From DASYTH01 sp035762905 (GTDB lineage: Bacteria; Actinomycetota; Actinomycetes; Mycobacteriales; Pseudonocardiaceae), in NCBI RefSeq assembly GCF_035762905.1, contig NZ_DASUCC010000056.1, positions 74,005-138,004 on the forward strand: DNA of 64,000 nt, read 5' to 3'. Positions 17,244 to 26,002 of the stretch are shown piece after piece (within the stretch, counting starts at the first letter, position 1; the number at the start of each line of letters is the position of its first letter). The notes under the pieces were generated by a model that had not been told where the DNA came from, ran no database searches, and saw only the letters and a list, made by a program, of their open reading frames with translations. The position numbers were made by a program, and so were the translations under genes.

Positions 17244-17287
17244 ACCGGCCGGAGGCCGGCGCCGCAGGCGCCGGCCTCCGGCCGGTT
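17243..17287 (+). terminator. Very strong intrinsic terminator hairpin
   Basis: A perfect 21-bp stem (17243-17263 with 17267-17287) around a GCA loop, ending in TTTCG. It begins at the last base of the DUF397-like stop and shields the aminotransferase gene from upstream transcription. Confidence 0.85.
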
Positions 17288-17344
17288 TCGGTTTGTGCGC
17301 CGGGCGACAATGGTCCTTTGGTCGGGTGAGCGCGAGGAGGAGCC

Positions 17345-18517
17345 GTGCGGTTTGCGGACCGGATGGGGCGGGTGGGTCCCTCGGCGATCAGGGATCTGTT
17401 GCGGCACGGGGCGGATCCGGAGCTGATCTCGTTCGGCGGCGGGTATCCGGATCCGGCGCTGTTTCCGGCGGGTGAGCTGCACGGGGTGTACGCCGAGTTG
17501 CTCAGTGGCGACCCGGCGGCGCTGCAGTACTGCCCCTCGGACGGGCTGCCGGAGCTGCGGGAGCACGTGGCCGCGCGGATGCGGCGGGACGGGATGGACT
17601 GCACGGCCGGCGACGTGCTGATCATCCAGGGGGCGCAGCAGGGGCTGGACCTCGCCGGGAAGCTGATGCTGAACCCGGGGGACACGGTCGTCACCGAGAA
17701 TCCCACGTTCCTCGGCGCGCTGATCGCGTTCAACCCGTTCGAGCCGGCCTACGCCCCGGTGCGCACCGACGAGGACGGCATGGACATGGCCGACCTTGAG
17801 CGGGTGCTGTCGCGGTCACCGCGCGCGAAGCTGCTCTACACCGTCCCGGACTTCCAGAACCCGACCGGCATCACGATGAGCACGCCGCGGCGGCGCCGGC
17901 TGATCGAGCTGGCCAACGAGCACGACCTGCTGGTGCTGGAGGACACGCCGTACCGCGAGCTGCGCTACGACGGCGATTCGCTGCCCACGCTGAAGAGCCT
18001 GGACACCGAGGGGCGGGTGGTGCACCTTGGCAGCTTCTCCAAGATCCTGGCGCCCGGGATGCGGCTGGGCTGGGCGGTGGCCGACCCGGAAGTGCTGGAC
18101 CGGTTGGCACTGCTCAAGCTCGCCGCCGACACCCAGTGCAGCACGCTGAACATGGCGGCCGCCGCGCGCTACCTGGACCGCCACGACATCGACGCGCACA
18201 TCACCGCGGCGCGGGCCGGCTACCGCGCGAAGCGCGACCTCATCCTCGAGGTCCTGCAGAAGACCTTCCCGGACACGGTCGCCTTCACCACGCCGCGCGG
18301 CGGACTGTTCACCTGGCTGACCTTCCCCGCCGGCTTCGACACCGCGGAGTTCATGCGCGACGTGGCCGTGCCGAGGGCCCGGGTCGCCTATGTCCCCGGC
18401 GCGACCTTCTTCCCGACCACGCCCGAACACAACCACGCCCGGTTCAACTTCTCCGGAATGTCCGACGACGACATCGTCGCCGGGATCACCCGGCTCAGCA
18501 CCTACCTCAACTGGTGA
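17345..18517 (+). CDS. PLP-dependent class I/II aminotransferase (LysN/MocR-domain type)
   Basis: The 390-residue cytoplasmic enzyme is a fold-type I aminotransferase. Landmarks are ISFGGGYPDPALFP near the start, IIQGAQQGLDL, the PDFQNPTG motif, the pocket Asp and Tyr in VLEDTPYRELRY, and the Schiff-base Lys in GSFSKILAPGMRLGW. Sequence style is closest to 2-aminoadipate/kynurenine-type transaminases and the C-terminal half of MocR regulators; there is no fused GntR domain. The GTG at 17345 has AGGAGG four bases upstream. Its 3' end overlaps the convergent SRPBCC gene by 11 bp. Substrate unknown. Confidence 0.87.
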   Translation: MRFADRMGRVGPSAIRDLLRHGADPELISFGGGYPDPALFPAGELHGVYAELLSGDPAALQYCPSDGLPELREHVAARMRRDGMDCTAGDVLIIQGAQQGLDLAGKLMLNPGDTVVTENPTFLGALIAFNPFEPAYAPVRTDEDGMDMADLERVLSRSPRAKLLYTVPDFQNPTGITMSTPRRRRLIELANEHDLLVLEDTPYRELRYDGDSLPTLKSLDTEGRVVHLGSFSKILAPGMRLGWAVADPEVLDRLALLKLAADTQCSTLNMAAAARYLDRHDIDAHITAARAGYRAKRDLILEVLQKTFPDTVAFTTPRGGLFTWLTFPAGFDTAEFMRDVAVPRARVAYVPGATFFPTTPEHNHARFNFSGMSDDDIVAGITRLSTYLNW

Positions 18518-19238
18518 ACGTCTGCTCCCACCACCGGGTCCACCGGTCGCGCAGGTCGTCGAACTCCTTGTCGGCAAGGGCATAGGTGGTGAGCACGGCC
18601 ATCGCCTGCGGGTTCGGGCGGACCGGCGACGGGGGAGCGGTGCCGACGATCATCAGGCCGTCGCCCCAGCTGTCCACGCTGAGCCCGATCTGCCTTGCGG
18701 AGTGGAACCAGACCTGGCCGGCGGCCGGCGCCCCGACCAGCTCGGCGGAGTACGGCTCGCCCGGGGCCAGCCCGGCGAGCCGGTCCAGGCCGAGTGCGGC
18801 GCGCGGCTCCCCGGCCGGACCCGGTTGGCCGCTGAAGAACAGCGTCCGGCGCTCGGCGCCGGGATGGCGCTCGAGCGCGAACCGCAGCTGGTGCAGGAAG
18901 GTCACCCAGCCCTCGTTGATGTCCTCCCAGTAGTCGGCCCATTCGGAGTTGTCGTCCCGCGGCGAGCGGACCAGCCGGATCATCGTCGCGCCGGCACCGG
19001 CGTCGTGCAGCGTGAACGTGCTGCCATCGCCAAGGGCCAGGGTGTGCTCGGCCTCGTCCGGCGTGGCGTGCTGCCGGTAGATGAAGTCGATCTCGGCGTC
19101 CAGCCCGCCGTTGGGGTCCTCGAAGTCCCAGCCGTGCCAGCGCCGGATCAGGTCCGGGTCGCGCAGCGACCGCCACACCTCGTCCACCGGCGCCGCGATG
19201 GTCACCTCGATCCGGAACGGCTTGTTCGCCTCAGTCAT
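18507..19238 (-). CDS. SRPBCC/AHSA1-domain protein
   Basis: The 243-residue protein begins with an AHSA1-type START-like fold (IEVTIAAPVDEVWRSLRDPD, then RRWHGWDFE). Such folds bind hydrophobic ligands or help Hsp90-like chaperones. The C-terminal third repeats a START-like pattern (AGQVWFHSAR, SWGDGLMIVG). The ATG at 19238 lies eight bases inside the preceding ArsR gene, so the two are co-translated. ArsR-AHSA1 pairs are common in actinobacteria; the regulator usually controls this protein, and the ligand is unknown. Confidence 0.82.
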   Translation of the reverse strand: MTEANKPFRIEVTIAAPVDEVWRSLRDPDLIRRWHGWDFEDPNGGLDAEIDFIYRQHATPDEAEHTLALGDGSTFTLHDAGAGATMIRLVRSPRDDNSEWADYWEDINEGWVTFLHQLRFALERHPGAERRTLFFSGQPGPAGEPRAALGLDRLAGLAPGEPYSAELVGAPAAGQVWFHSARQIGLSVDSWGDGLMIVGTAPPSPVRPNPQAMAVLTTYALADKEFDDLRDRWTRWWEQTFTS

Positions 19239-19824
19239 TGCTGGTCTCCTTGGGAGTGGGGTGGCCGCCGACCACGATCCGGTAGGACCGCCCGTCCGGC
19301 CGGTCGAACTCGGCGGCGGTCCTGGCCAGTGCCTCATGGAGGGCGTCGGTGAACCGGTGCACGTCGGCGGGGTGGGCGAACCGGATGTCCGCCTCGATGC
19401 TGAAGGTGAGCAGGCGGGTGCCGGTCCGTTCGGCGCCGGCCTGCATGCGGGCCACCTGGCGCACGGTGTCGGCCGCGACCCTGACCAGGTGCTCGGCGGC
19501 GTACCGGTCGCCGATCGCGGTGAACTCCGCCGCACTCATCACGGCGGGGTCGACGACGAAGGCGTACGCCGTCGCGCGCAGGATTCGCTCGGTGCAGCCC
19601 CGGCGCCTGCGCTCCTCGACCAGTTCGACCAGGCCGGCCCGCTCCAGCGTGCGCAGGTGGTAGTTGAGCTTCTGCCGGGGGATCTCCAACTCGCCGGCCA
19701 ACTGCGTGGCCGATGCCGGGGTACGCAGCCGCTCGAGCAGTCGCCGGCGCAGCGGCGTCAGGGCCGCCCGAAGCCGCTCCGGCTCGGCCAGCAGGGTCAT
19801 CGCACCGGTGGCCACGGCGACCAT
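19231..19824 (-). CDS. ArsR-like winged-helix regulator
   Basis: The 197-residue protein has an N-terminal winged helix (LRRRLLERLRTPASATQLAG, then PRQKLNYHLRTLERAGLVEL) like helix-turn-helix_20 ArsR members, and a helical C-terminus. No metal-binding CxC motif is present, so it is not a classic metal sensor. I chose the ATG at 19824; a TTG at 19851 is also in frame but lies at the palindrome edge. The perfect palindrome 10-25 bp upstream of the start is a likely self-operator. It is coupled to the SRPBCC gene. Confidence 0.82.
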   Translation of the reverse strand: MVAVATGAMTLLAEPERLRAALTPLRRRLLERLRTPASATQLAGELEIPRQKLNYHLRTLERAGLVELVEERRRRGCTERILRATAYAFVVDPAVMSAAEFTAIGDRYAAEHLVRVAADTVRQVARMQAGAERTGTRLLTFSIEADIRFAHPADVHRFTDALHEALARTAAEFDRPDGRSYRIVVGGHPTPKETSND

Positions 19825-19833
19825 CCTGCATTC

Positions 19834-19849
19834 GACAAATAGATTTGTC
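19834..19849. promoter_or_regulatory. Palindromic operator of the ArsR-like gene
   Basis: GACAAAT-AG-ATTTGTC, a perfect 7+7 palindrome, lies directly upstream of the ArsR-like ATG. The surrounding DNA up to 19915 is AT-richer and has further TTGTCG/TTGTCAA motifs. It may also affect the laccase gene on the other side. Confidence 0.65.
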
Positions 19850-20072
19850 AAATGAACCGGTTTGTTTGAAGGGCGAACGAATTTTGTCGTGAATTGTCAA
19901 CACGTTAGGCCGTTTGGACCTTAGCTTTTGTCTGGCCACTGCATAAGTTCGAAACTGACCAACCGAAAGGTGCTGGGGTTCGCCGGTTGGCGGGGAGGTG
20001 CGGGTCTCCCCGCCGTGCCCTGGCGCCAGCTCGTGCAGCCGTCGACACTACCTGCCCCGAATGGAGTCCACA

Positions 20073-21023
20073 ATGGACACTCCGGTGTCCCGGCGCGCCG
20101 TGCTGGCCGGTACCGCGGTCGGCATCGCGGTCCCGGCCGCCGTGACGGTGAGTGGTGCCACCACGGGCGTGACCCGCCGGATCACCCTGTACGCCGAGGC
20201 GTTGCCCGGCGGGCTGTTCGGCTACGGGACGGCGCCCGGCCAGGCCACGGTACCCGGGCCGGTGCTGGAGATCTGGGAGGGCGACACCCTCGAGATCGAC
20301 CTGGTCAACGCGACCAACCAGCGGCTGAGCATCCATCCGCACGGGGTGGACTACTCGGTCGACTCGGACGGCAGCCCGCTCAACGACTCCTTCAACGATC
20401 CCGGCGAGACGCGCAGGTATGTCTGGCACACCAGGGAGATGTCCGCCGCCGCCGGCCGGCGGTTCATGCCGGGCAGCGCGGGCTACTGGCACTACCACGA
20501 CCACGCCATGGGCACCGACCACGGCACCGCCGGGATCGCCAAGGGCCTCTACGGCGGGCTGATCGTGCGCCGTCGTGGCGACATCCTGCCGGAGCGGCAG
20601 TTCACCGTCGTGTTCAACGACATGATGATCAACAACAGGATGGCGCCGCACACCCCGATGTTCGAAGCCCACCAGGGCCAGCGGGTGGAGTTCATCTGCA
20701 TCGGGCACGGCGGCCTGCCGCACACGTTCCACCTGCACGCGCATCGCTGGGCGGACAACCGCACCGGCATGCTGGAGGGCCCGGCCGACCCGAGCCACGT
20801 GATCGACAACAAGAACCTCGACCCGGGCAGCTCGTTCGGGTTCCAGGTGATCGCCGGCGAGGGTGTCGGGCCGGGTGTCTGGATGTACCACTGCCACGTG
20901 CAGTTCCACTCGGACGGCGGAATGGTCGGACTGTTCCTCGTCCGCAACCCGGACGGCACCATGCCGCCCGGCGCCCAGGCGGCCATCGACCGGTTCCACG
21001 CTCACTCGCATTCGCACGGCTAG
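20073..21023 (+). CDS. Small two-domain laccase (multicopper oxidase, SLAC type)
   Basis: The 316-residue exported oxidase matches the trimeric two-domain laccases of Streptomyces. It starts with a Tat signal (SRRAVLAG plus hydrophobic region). All copper motifs are present: HPHG, WHYHDH, HTFHLHAH and MYHCHVQFH, where the Cys binds type 1 copper. The C-terminus is His-rich (FHAHSHSHG). I used the ATG at 20073 because GGAG lies seven bases upstream; an ATG at 20061 is also in frame. It should oxidise phenols or lignin-like compounds outside the cell. The next two genes encode sugar-redox and cupredoxin proteins. Confidence 0.92.
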   Translation: MDTPVSRRAVLAGTAVGIAVPAAVTVSGATTGVTRRITLYAEALPGGLFGYGTAPGQATVPGPVLEIWEGDTLEIDLVNATNQRLSIHPHGVDYSVDSDGSPLNDSFNDPGETRRYVWHTREMSAAAGRRFMPGSAGYWHYHDHAMGTDHGTAGIAKGLYGGLIVRRRGDILPERQFTVVFNDMMINNRMAPHTPMFEAHQGQRVEFICIGHGGLPHTFHLHAHRWADNRTGMLEGPADPSHVIDNKNLDPGSSFGFQVIAGEGVGPGVWMYHCHVQFHSDGGMVGLFLVRNPDGTMPPGAQAAIDRFHAHSHSHG

Positions 21024-21053
21024 CGCACGCCGGCCACCGACAAGGGAGTCAGG

Positions 21054-24000
21054 ATGGGGCGAAGACTGTCAATTTCTTCCTACCGGCGCAGAAGCTGGCA
21101 GCGGGCCTTGGCGGTGCCGATCGGCGCCGCCATGGTGCTGGGCCTGTCGGCGGCACCCGGATCGGCGGCATCGGCCCAACCCGCCGCGCCGGCCGCCGCG
21201 GTGGGCTCGGTGCTGCTCTTCCACGGCGCGGCCGCCGCGCAGCAGGACCCGGTCGCCCGGGCCGCCGCGGTGCTCACCGAGATCGGTCAGCAGAACGGTC
21301 TCACCGTCGACACGTCCTCCGACCCGGCCGTGTTCACCGCGGCCAACCTCGGCCGCTACCGCGGGGTGGTGTTCCTGTCGACCGAGGGCTCCCCGCTGAG
21401 CCGGGACCAGGAAGCCGCGCTGCAGGGCTACGTCCGGGCCGGCGGTGGCTTCCTCGGCATCGGCGACGCCGCGAAGGCCCAGCTCGAGTCGGCCTGGTTC
21501 ACCGGCCTGATCGGCACTCGCCCGCTCGGCGCGGTGCGTACCCCGCTGCCGGTGACCCAGCCGACCGCGAGCGGCGAGAACCCGCCGAACGAGACCAAGG
21601 ACAAGGTCTTCGACGGCAACGACCAGACCAAATGGCTGGTCCGGACCCGGACCGGCTGGGTCGCCGGCCAGCTCGCCGCACCGCTTGCGGTGAACGGATA
21701 CGCGCTCACGTCTGCCAACGACGCCGCCGGGCGCGACCCGAAGGACTGGGCCCTGCAGGGATCCGACGACGGGCAGACCTGGACCGACCTGGACACCCAG
21801 ACCAACCAGACGTTCACCGAAAGATTCCAAACCAAACGGTACGACATGGCCAACACCCAGGCGTACCGGCATTACCGGCTCAACATCACCGCGAACGCGG
21901 GTGAGCCGCTGATCCAGCTCGCCGAGCTGCGCCTGTTCGCCGGCGATCCCACCCCGCCGCCCAACCCCGGGATCAACCAGGCCGTGGTCAACCTGGTCGA
22001 CCGGCAGCACCCGGCGAACAAGACCCTGCCGCTGAACCTGACCCGCTCGGACCGTTGGTACAACTGGGATCCGAACCCGGTCGGCATCGTGCACACGGTC
22101 GCACAGGTCGAGGAACGGCACTACAACCCCGGTCCGGGCGCCAACGGGCCGTTCCACCCGGTCTCCTGGTGCCGCGACTACGACGGCGGCCGGTCGTTCT
22201 ACACCGGCATGGGCCACACCGAGGGCAGCTACCGCGAGGCCGCGTTCCGCACGCACCTCACCGGAGCGCTGCGCTGGACCTCCGGTCTGGTGCGGGGCGA
22301 CTGCCAGGCCACCATCGCGGCCAACTACAAGATCGAGCGGCTGACCACGGCCAACCAGACCGGTCAGCTCGACCAGATCGGCGAGCCGCACGGGCTGGCC
22401 ATCGCGCCGGACGGCTCGGTGTTCTACATCGGCAAGGCGGCCTGCGCGGGCAACGCCGTTCCGCAGCCCAACGAGTGGACCAACCCCAACATCGGCCTCG
22501 GCTGCGGCACGATCCACCGCTGGGACCCGCACACCAAGCAGGTCAAGCTGCTGACCACGCTGCCGGTGATGGGCAACCGGGGCAGCGGCGGCGAGCTGGT
22601 CAAGAACGAGGAGGGCCTGCTGGGCCTCGTGCACGACCCGCAGTTCCTGCTCAACGGCTGGATCTACGCCTACTGGATGCCGCAGGACACGGTCAACCGG
22701 GTCACCCGGATCGGCAAGCGCACGATCTCCCGGTTCACCTACAACTTCGCCACCCAGACCATCGACCAGGCAACCCGCCGCGACCTGCTGCAGTGGGAAA
22801 CCCAGACGCACAGCTGCTGCCACGCCGGCGGCGGCATGTCCTTCGACGCCAACGGAAACCTCTACATCGGTTCCGGCGACAGCAACTCCTCGCTCGGTTC
22901 GATGGGCTACTCCGGGAACAACTGGACCCAGCACTGGGAGGGCACCTCGTTCCAGGACGCCCGCCGCACCGCGGGGAACACCAACGACCTCAACGGGAAG
23001 ATCCTGCGGATCCATCCGGAACCGGACGCCACCTACACGGTCCCCGCGGGCAACCTGTTCCCGGAGGCGCAGGACCCGGACAACAAGACCCGTCCGGAGA
23101 TCTACGTGATGGGCGTGCGGAACATCTCGCGGCTGGCGATCGACCCGGTGCACCAGTGGCTCACCGCTGCCTGGGTGGGACCGGACGCCAACACGCCGAG
23201 CCCGGAACTGGGTCCGGCGAAGTACGAGCACGCGACCATCATCACCTCGGCCGGCAACCAGGGTTGGCCGTACTGCATGGGTAACCGGCAGCCGTACCGG
23301 GACCGCAGCAACACCGATGCCACGGTGCTGACCGGCTGGTACGACTGCGACAACCCGAAGAACACCTCGCCGCGCAACACCGGCCTTGTGGACCTGCCGC
23401 CGGTGCGGGACAACATGATCTGGTACTCGCCGGACGGCGGCGGCCCGGTGTTCCCGATGCGTCCGGACGGCAGCGGGATCCCGACCTACAACGCGGCGCA
23501 GGCCACCTACACCCAGCCGTACCTGCGCGGCGGATGTCAGGCGATCATGAACGGCCCGACCTACCACCGCTCGCTGGTCAACGTGAACAGCGGCGTGGCG
23601 TGGCCGGCGTACTGGGACGACAAGTGGTTCATCGCCGACGAGTGCAACTCCGCCAACCGGGTCGCGGTGACCGTCGATCCGGCCGGCGTCGCGCAGGCGG
23701 CCCCGCCGGCCTTCGCCGAGTCGCTCCGGGCGATCGTCCCCGGCGGCGGCGCGGCCGACCGGCTGCAGAGCTGGATGGACGCCAAGTTCGGCCCGGACGG
23801 CGCGCTGTACCTGCTCGACTACGGCGGCGGGTTCTTCACGGTGCACCCCAACCAGAAGCTGATCCGGATCACCTACCAGGGCGGCGCGCCGACGCCGGCA
23901 CCCACCGCTTCGGCGGTCGGCCTGCACAACCGGCCACTCACCGTCGCCTTCACCGGCACGAAGTCCGGCGGCGTGTCCTACCAGTGGGACTTCGGCGACG

Positions 24001-25037
24001 GCGGCACGTCCACCGAGCCGAACCCGCGGCACACCTACGCCCGGGTCGGTGCCTACACCGCAACGCTGACCGTGACCTACGCCGACGGCGAGCGGGCCAG
24101 CACCCGAACCCAGGTCACCGTCGGATGTGCGGTGACCGACGGCCGGGAAACCGTGTGGCTGGGCGAAACCGACACCGGCGTGCCCAACCGTGAGGTGGGC
24201 CAGGGCTGCACGGTCAACGACCTGATCGACGACGAGGGCGTCTGGCCGGACCACGGCAGCTTCGTCCGGCACGTCACCCAGGTCACCGATGCGCTGGTGG
24301 CCGACGGTGTCCTCAATGGACGCGAGCGGGGCACCCTGACCAGGGCCGCGGCGTCGTCGGACATCGGCAACCCGGGCACCACCGGCTACGAGTCGATCTT
24401 CGACGGCACCGCCGAGTCGCTGGCCGGCTGGGTGCAGGCGCCGTCCGGCTCGTTCGCCATCCAGCCGGACGGCTCGCTGCGATCCAGCGGCGGGCTCGGC
24501 ATGCTCTGGTACGCCCGCAAGGAGTTCGCCGACTTCTCCGTTCGGCTGCAGTTCCGGGACTCCTCGCCGGAGGCGTTCCGCGCCAACAGCGGCGTGTTCA
24601 CCCGGTTCCCGGATCCGCGCATACCGCTGGCCGAGCGGCCGCCGGACAGTTGCGGAACGGTCGGCAACGCGCGGACCTCGCCGGCCTGGGTCGCGATCTT
24701 CTGCGGTCAGGAGATCCAGATCTACGACGGGGAGACCGGTGAGCCGCAGAAGACCGGATCGGTCTACAACTTCGACCCGCTCGGTCTCGAGCAGGCCGGC
24801 GCGACGCCGAAGGGTGTGTGGAACAACTACGAGATCCGGGTCGTCGGGCAGCACTACACGATCATCCGCAACGGCGTGGTGCTCAACGAGTTCGACAACA
24901 CGCCCGGCAAGCAGTCCTCCCGGGCCGGGGATCCGCCGACGGATCTGCGGCAGTTCCTCAGCGGGTTCATCGGGCTGCAGAACCACGGCACCAACGATCT
25001 GATCGATTTCCGCAACATCCGGGTGCGGCCGCTGTGA
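21054..25037 (+). CDS. Secreted ThuA / discoidin / GSDH / PKD / DUF1080 mosaic protein
   Basis: A 1,327-residue exported protein. Order: signal peptide (1-43); ThuA-like domain (about 48-160 and 310-430) with a discoidin F5/8C-like domain inserted (about 175-300); a PQQ-glucose/sorbosone dehydrogenase-like beta-propeller (about 440-940, with PHGLAIAPDGSVFYIGK and HSCCHAGGG); a PKD domain (about 949-1022); an unnamed Cys-containing module (about 1025-1105); and a C-terminal DUF1080 (about 1110-1326). DUF1080 members include 3-keto-glycoside hydrolases. Together this suggests extracellular oxidation and cleavage of sugars. AAGGGAG precedes the ATG. It ends in a GTGA overlap with the cupredoxin gene. 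Confidence 0.87.
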   Translation: MGRRLSISSYRRRSWQRALAVPIGAAMVLGLSAAPGSAASAQPAAPAAAVGSVLLFHGAAAAQQDPVARAAAVLTEIGQQNGLTVDTSSDPAVFTAANLGRYRGVVFLSTEGSPLSRDQEAALQGYVRAGGGFLGIGDAAKAQLESAWFTGLIGTRPLGAVRTPLPVTQPTASGENPPNETKDKVFDGNDQTKWLVRTRTGWVAGQLAAPLAVNGYALTSANDAAGRDPKDWALQGSDDGQTWTDLDTQTNQTFTERFQTKRYDMANTQAYRHYRLNITANAGEPLIQLAELRLFAGDPTPPPNPGINQAVVNLVDRQHPANKTLPLNLTRSDRWYNWDPNPVGIVHTVAQVEERHYNPGPGANGPFHPVSWCRDYDGGRSFYTGMGHTEGSYREAAFRTHLTGALRWTSGLVRGDCQATIAANYKIERLTTANQTGQLDQIGEPHGLAIAPDGSVFYIGKAACAGNAVPQPNEWTNPNIGLGCGTIHRWDPHTKQVKLLTTLPVMGNRGSGGELVKNEEGLLGLVHDPQFLLNGWIYAYWMPQDTVNRVTRIGKRTISRFTYNFATQTIDQATRRDLLQWETQTHSCCHAGGGMSFDANGNLYIGSGDSNSSLGSMGYSGNNWTQHWEGTSFQDARRTAGNTNDLNGKILRIHPEPDATYTVPAGNLFPEAQDPDNKTRPEIYVMGVRNISRLAIDPVHQWLTAAWVGPDANTPSPELGPAKYEHATIITSAGNQGWPYCMGNRQPYRDRSNTDATVLTGWYDCDNPKNTSPRNTGLVDLPPVRDNMIWYSPDGGGPVFPMRPDGSGIPTYNAAQATYTQPYLRGGCQAIMNGPTYHRSLVNVNSGVAWPAYWDDKWFIADECNSANRVAVTVDPAGVAQAAPPAFAESLRAIVPGGGAADRLQSWMDAKFGPDGALYLLDYGGGFFTVHPNQKLIRITYQGGAPTPAPTASAVGLHNRPLTVAFTGTKSGGVSYQWDFGDGGTSTEPNPRHTYARVGAYTATLTVTYADGERASTRTQVTVGCAVTDGRETVWLGETDTGVPNREVGQGCTVNDLIDDEGVWPDHGSFVRHVTQVTDALVADGVLNGRERGTLTRAAASSDIGNPGTTGYESIFDGTAESLAGWVQAPSGSFAIQPDGSLRSSGGLGMLWYARKEFADFSVRLQFRDSSPEAFRANSGVFTRFPDPRIPLAERPPDSCGTVGNARTSPAWVAIFCGQEIQIYDGETGEPQKTGSVYNFDPLGLEQAGATPKGVWNNYEIRVVGQHYTIIRNGVVLNEFDNTPGKQSSRAGDPPTDLRQFLSGFIGLQNHGTNDLIDFRNIRVRPL

Positions 25038-25984
25038 CGGTTCGCCGGATGCTCGCAACCGTGCTGGGCGCGGCGCTGGTGGTGGCGCTGCTGGTCGCCG
25101 TGCCCAGTTCGGCCGTGGTGGCGCAGGTCCTGACCTGGACCGCGAACGACAGCACCACGCGGTACGCCTCGGCACCGGCCACAGCAGTGGCCGGCCCGAC
25201 GACGATCGTGTTCGAGAACAGCGCAGCCACCGGCAACACCACCGGCATGCCGCACACGCTGACCTTCGACACCTCGACGCCGGGCTACAACCACGACGTG
25301 GCGCTGAACATCCTGGCCAACCCGTTCGACGCCAACGGCGGTCGGCACGAGGCCGAGGTGACCCTGACGCCCGGCCGGTACCGCTATTTCTGCGCGATTC
25401 CGGGCCACAGCACGATGGTCGGCGAGTTCACGGTCGGCCCCGGCGGCGCGGACACCACGCCGCCGGAGGTGTCGGCGGTGGTGTCGGGGGAGCGGGACGG
25501 TTCCGGGAACTATCTGGGCAGTGCCACGGTCACGGTGTCGGCGACGGATGCTGGGTCCGGGGTGGCCACGGTGGAGTACAACGTCGATGGCGGGCCGTGG
25601 ACGGCTTATACGGCTCCGGTGGTGGTGCGTCAGTTGGGTGCGCACATGGTGCACTACCGGGCCACCGACGTCGCGGGCAACACCGCGCCCGAGGAGATGG
25701 TGTCGTTCACCGTGGTCGAACCCGGGCCCGACGTTTGCCCGAACTCCGACATCCGACCAACCGTGGTCATCGGTGCCGAAAACACCGGAGTGACCAATGT
25801 GGACACCGGAAACGGCTGCACCATCAACGATCTGATCGACGAGGACGCCGAATACGCCGACCACGCCGCGTTCGTCCGGCACGTGGACGCGGTCATCGAG
25901 GCCCTGGTGACCGCCGGCGTTCTCACCCGCAGGGACAAGGGCGTCATCGTGCGCGCGGCCGCGCGATCCGACATCGGCTACTGA
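25034..25984 (+). CDS. Secreted cupredoxin with Ig-like domain and shared C-terminal module
   Basis: The 316-residue exported protein has a signal peptide (about 1-31). A plastocyanin/azurin-like domain (about 32-140) follows with a type 1 copper site (His in MPHTLTF; Cys, His, Met in FCAIPGHSTM). Next come an Ig-like domain starting DTTPPEVSAVVSG (about 145-228) and, at about 235-316, the same module that sits in the preceding mosaic protein (GCTINDLIDED...FVRHV...RAAARSDIG). The GTG start overlaps the upstream stop, so it is translationally coupled. It probably carries electrons between the laccase or dehydrogenase module and an unknown partner. Confidence 0.85.
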   Translation: MTVRRMLATVLGAALVVALLVAVPSSAVVAQVLTWTANDSTTRYASAPATAVAGPTTIVFENSAATGNTTGMPHTLTFDTSTPGYNHDVALNILANPFDANGGRHEAEVTLTPGRYRYFCAIPGHSTMVGEFTVGPGGADTTPPEVSAVVSGERDGSGNYLGSATVTVSATDAGSGVATVEYNVDGGPWTAYTAPVVVRQLGAHMVHYRATDVAGNTAPEEMVSFTVVEPGPDVCPNSDIRPTVVIGAENTGVTNVDTGNGCTINDLIDEDAEYADHAAFVRHVDAVIEALVTAGVLTRRDKGVIVRAAARSDIGY

Positions 25985-26002
25985 CAAGCGAGGAGAGCAG
26001 CA

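Noticed and set aside
21069..25175. A 1,368-codon ORF antisense to the secreted mosaic protein
   Set aside because: It is Gly/Arg/Val-rich shadow coding opposite a gene with clear domains; there is no signal or motif of its own.
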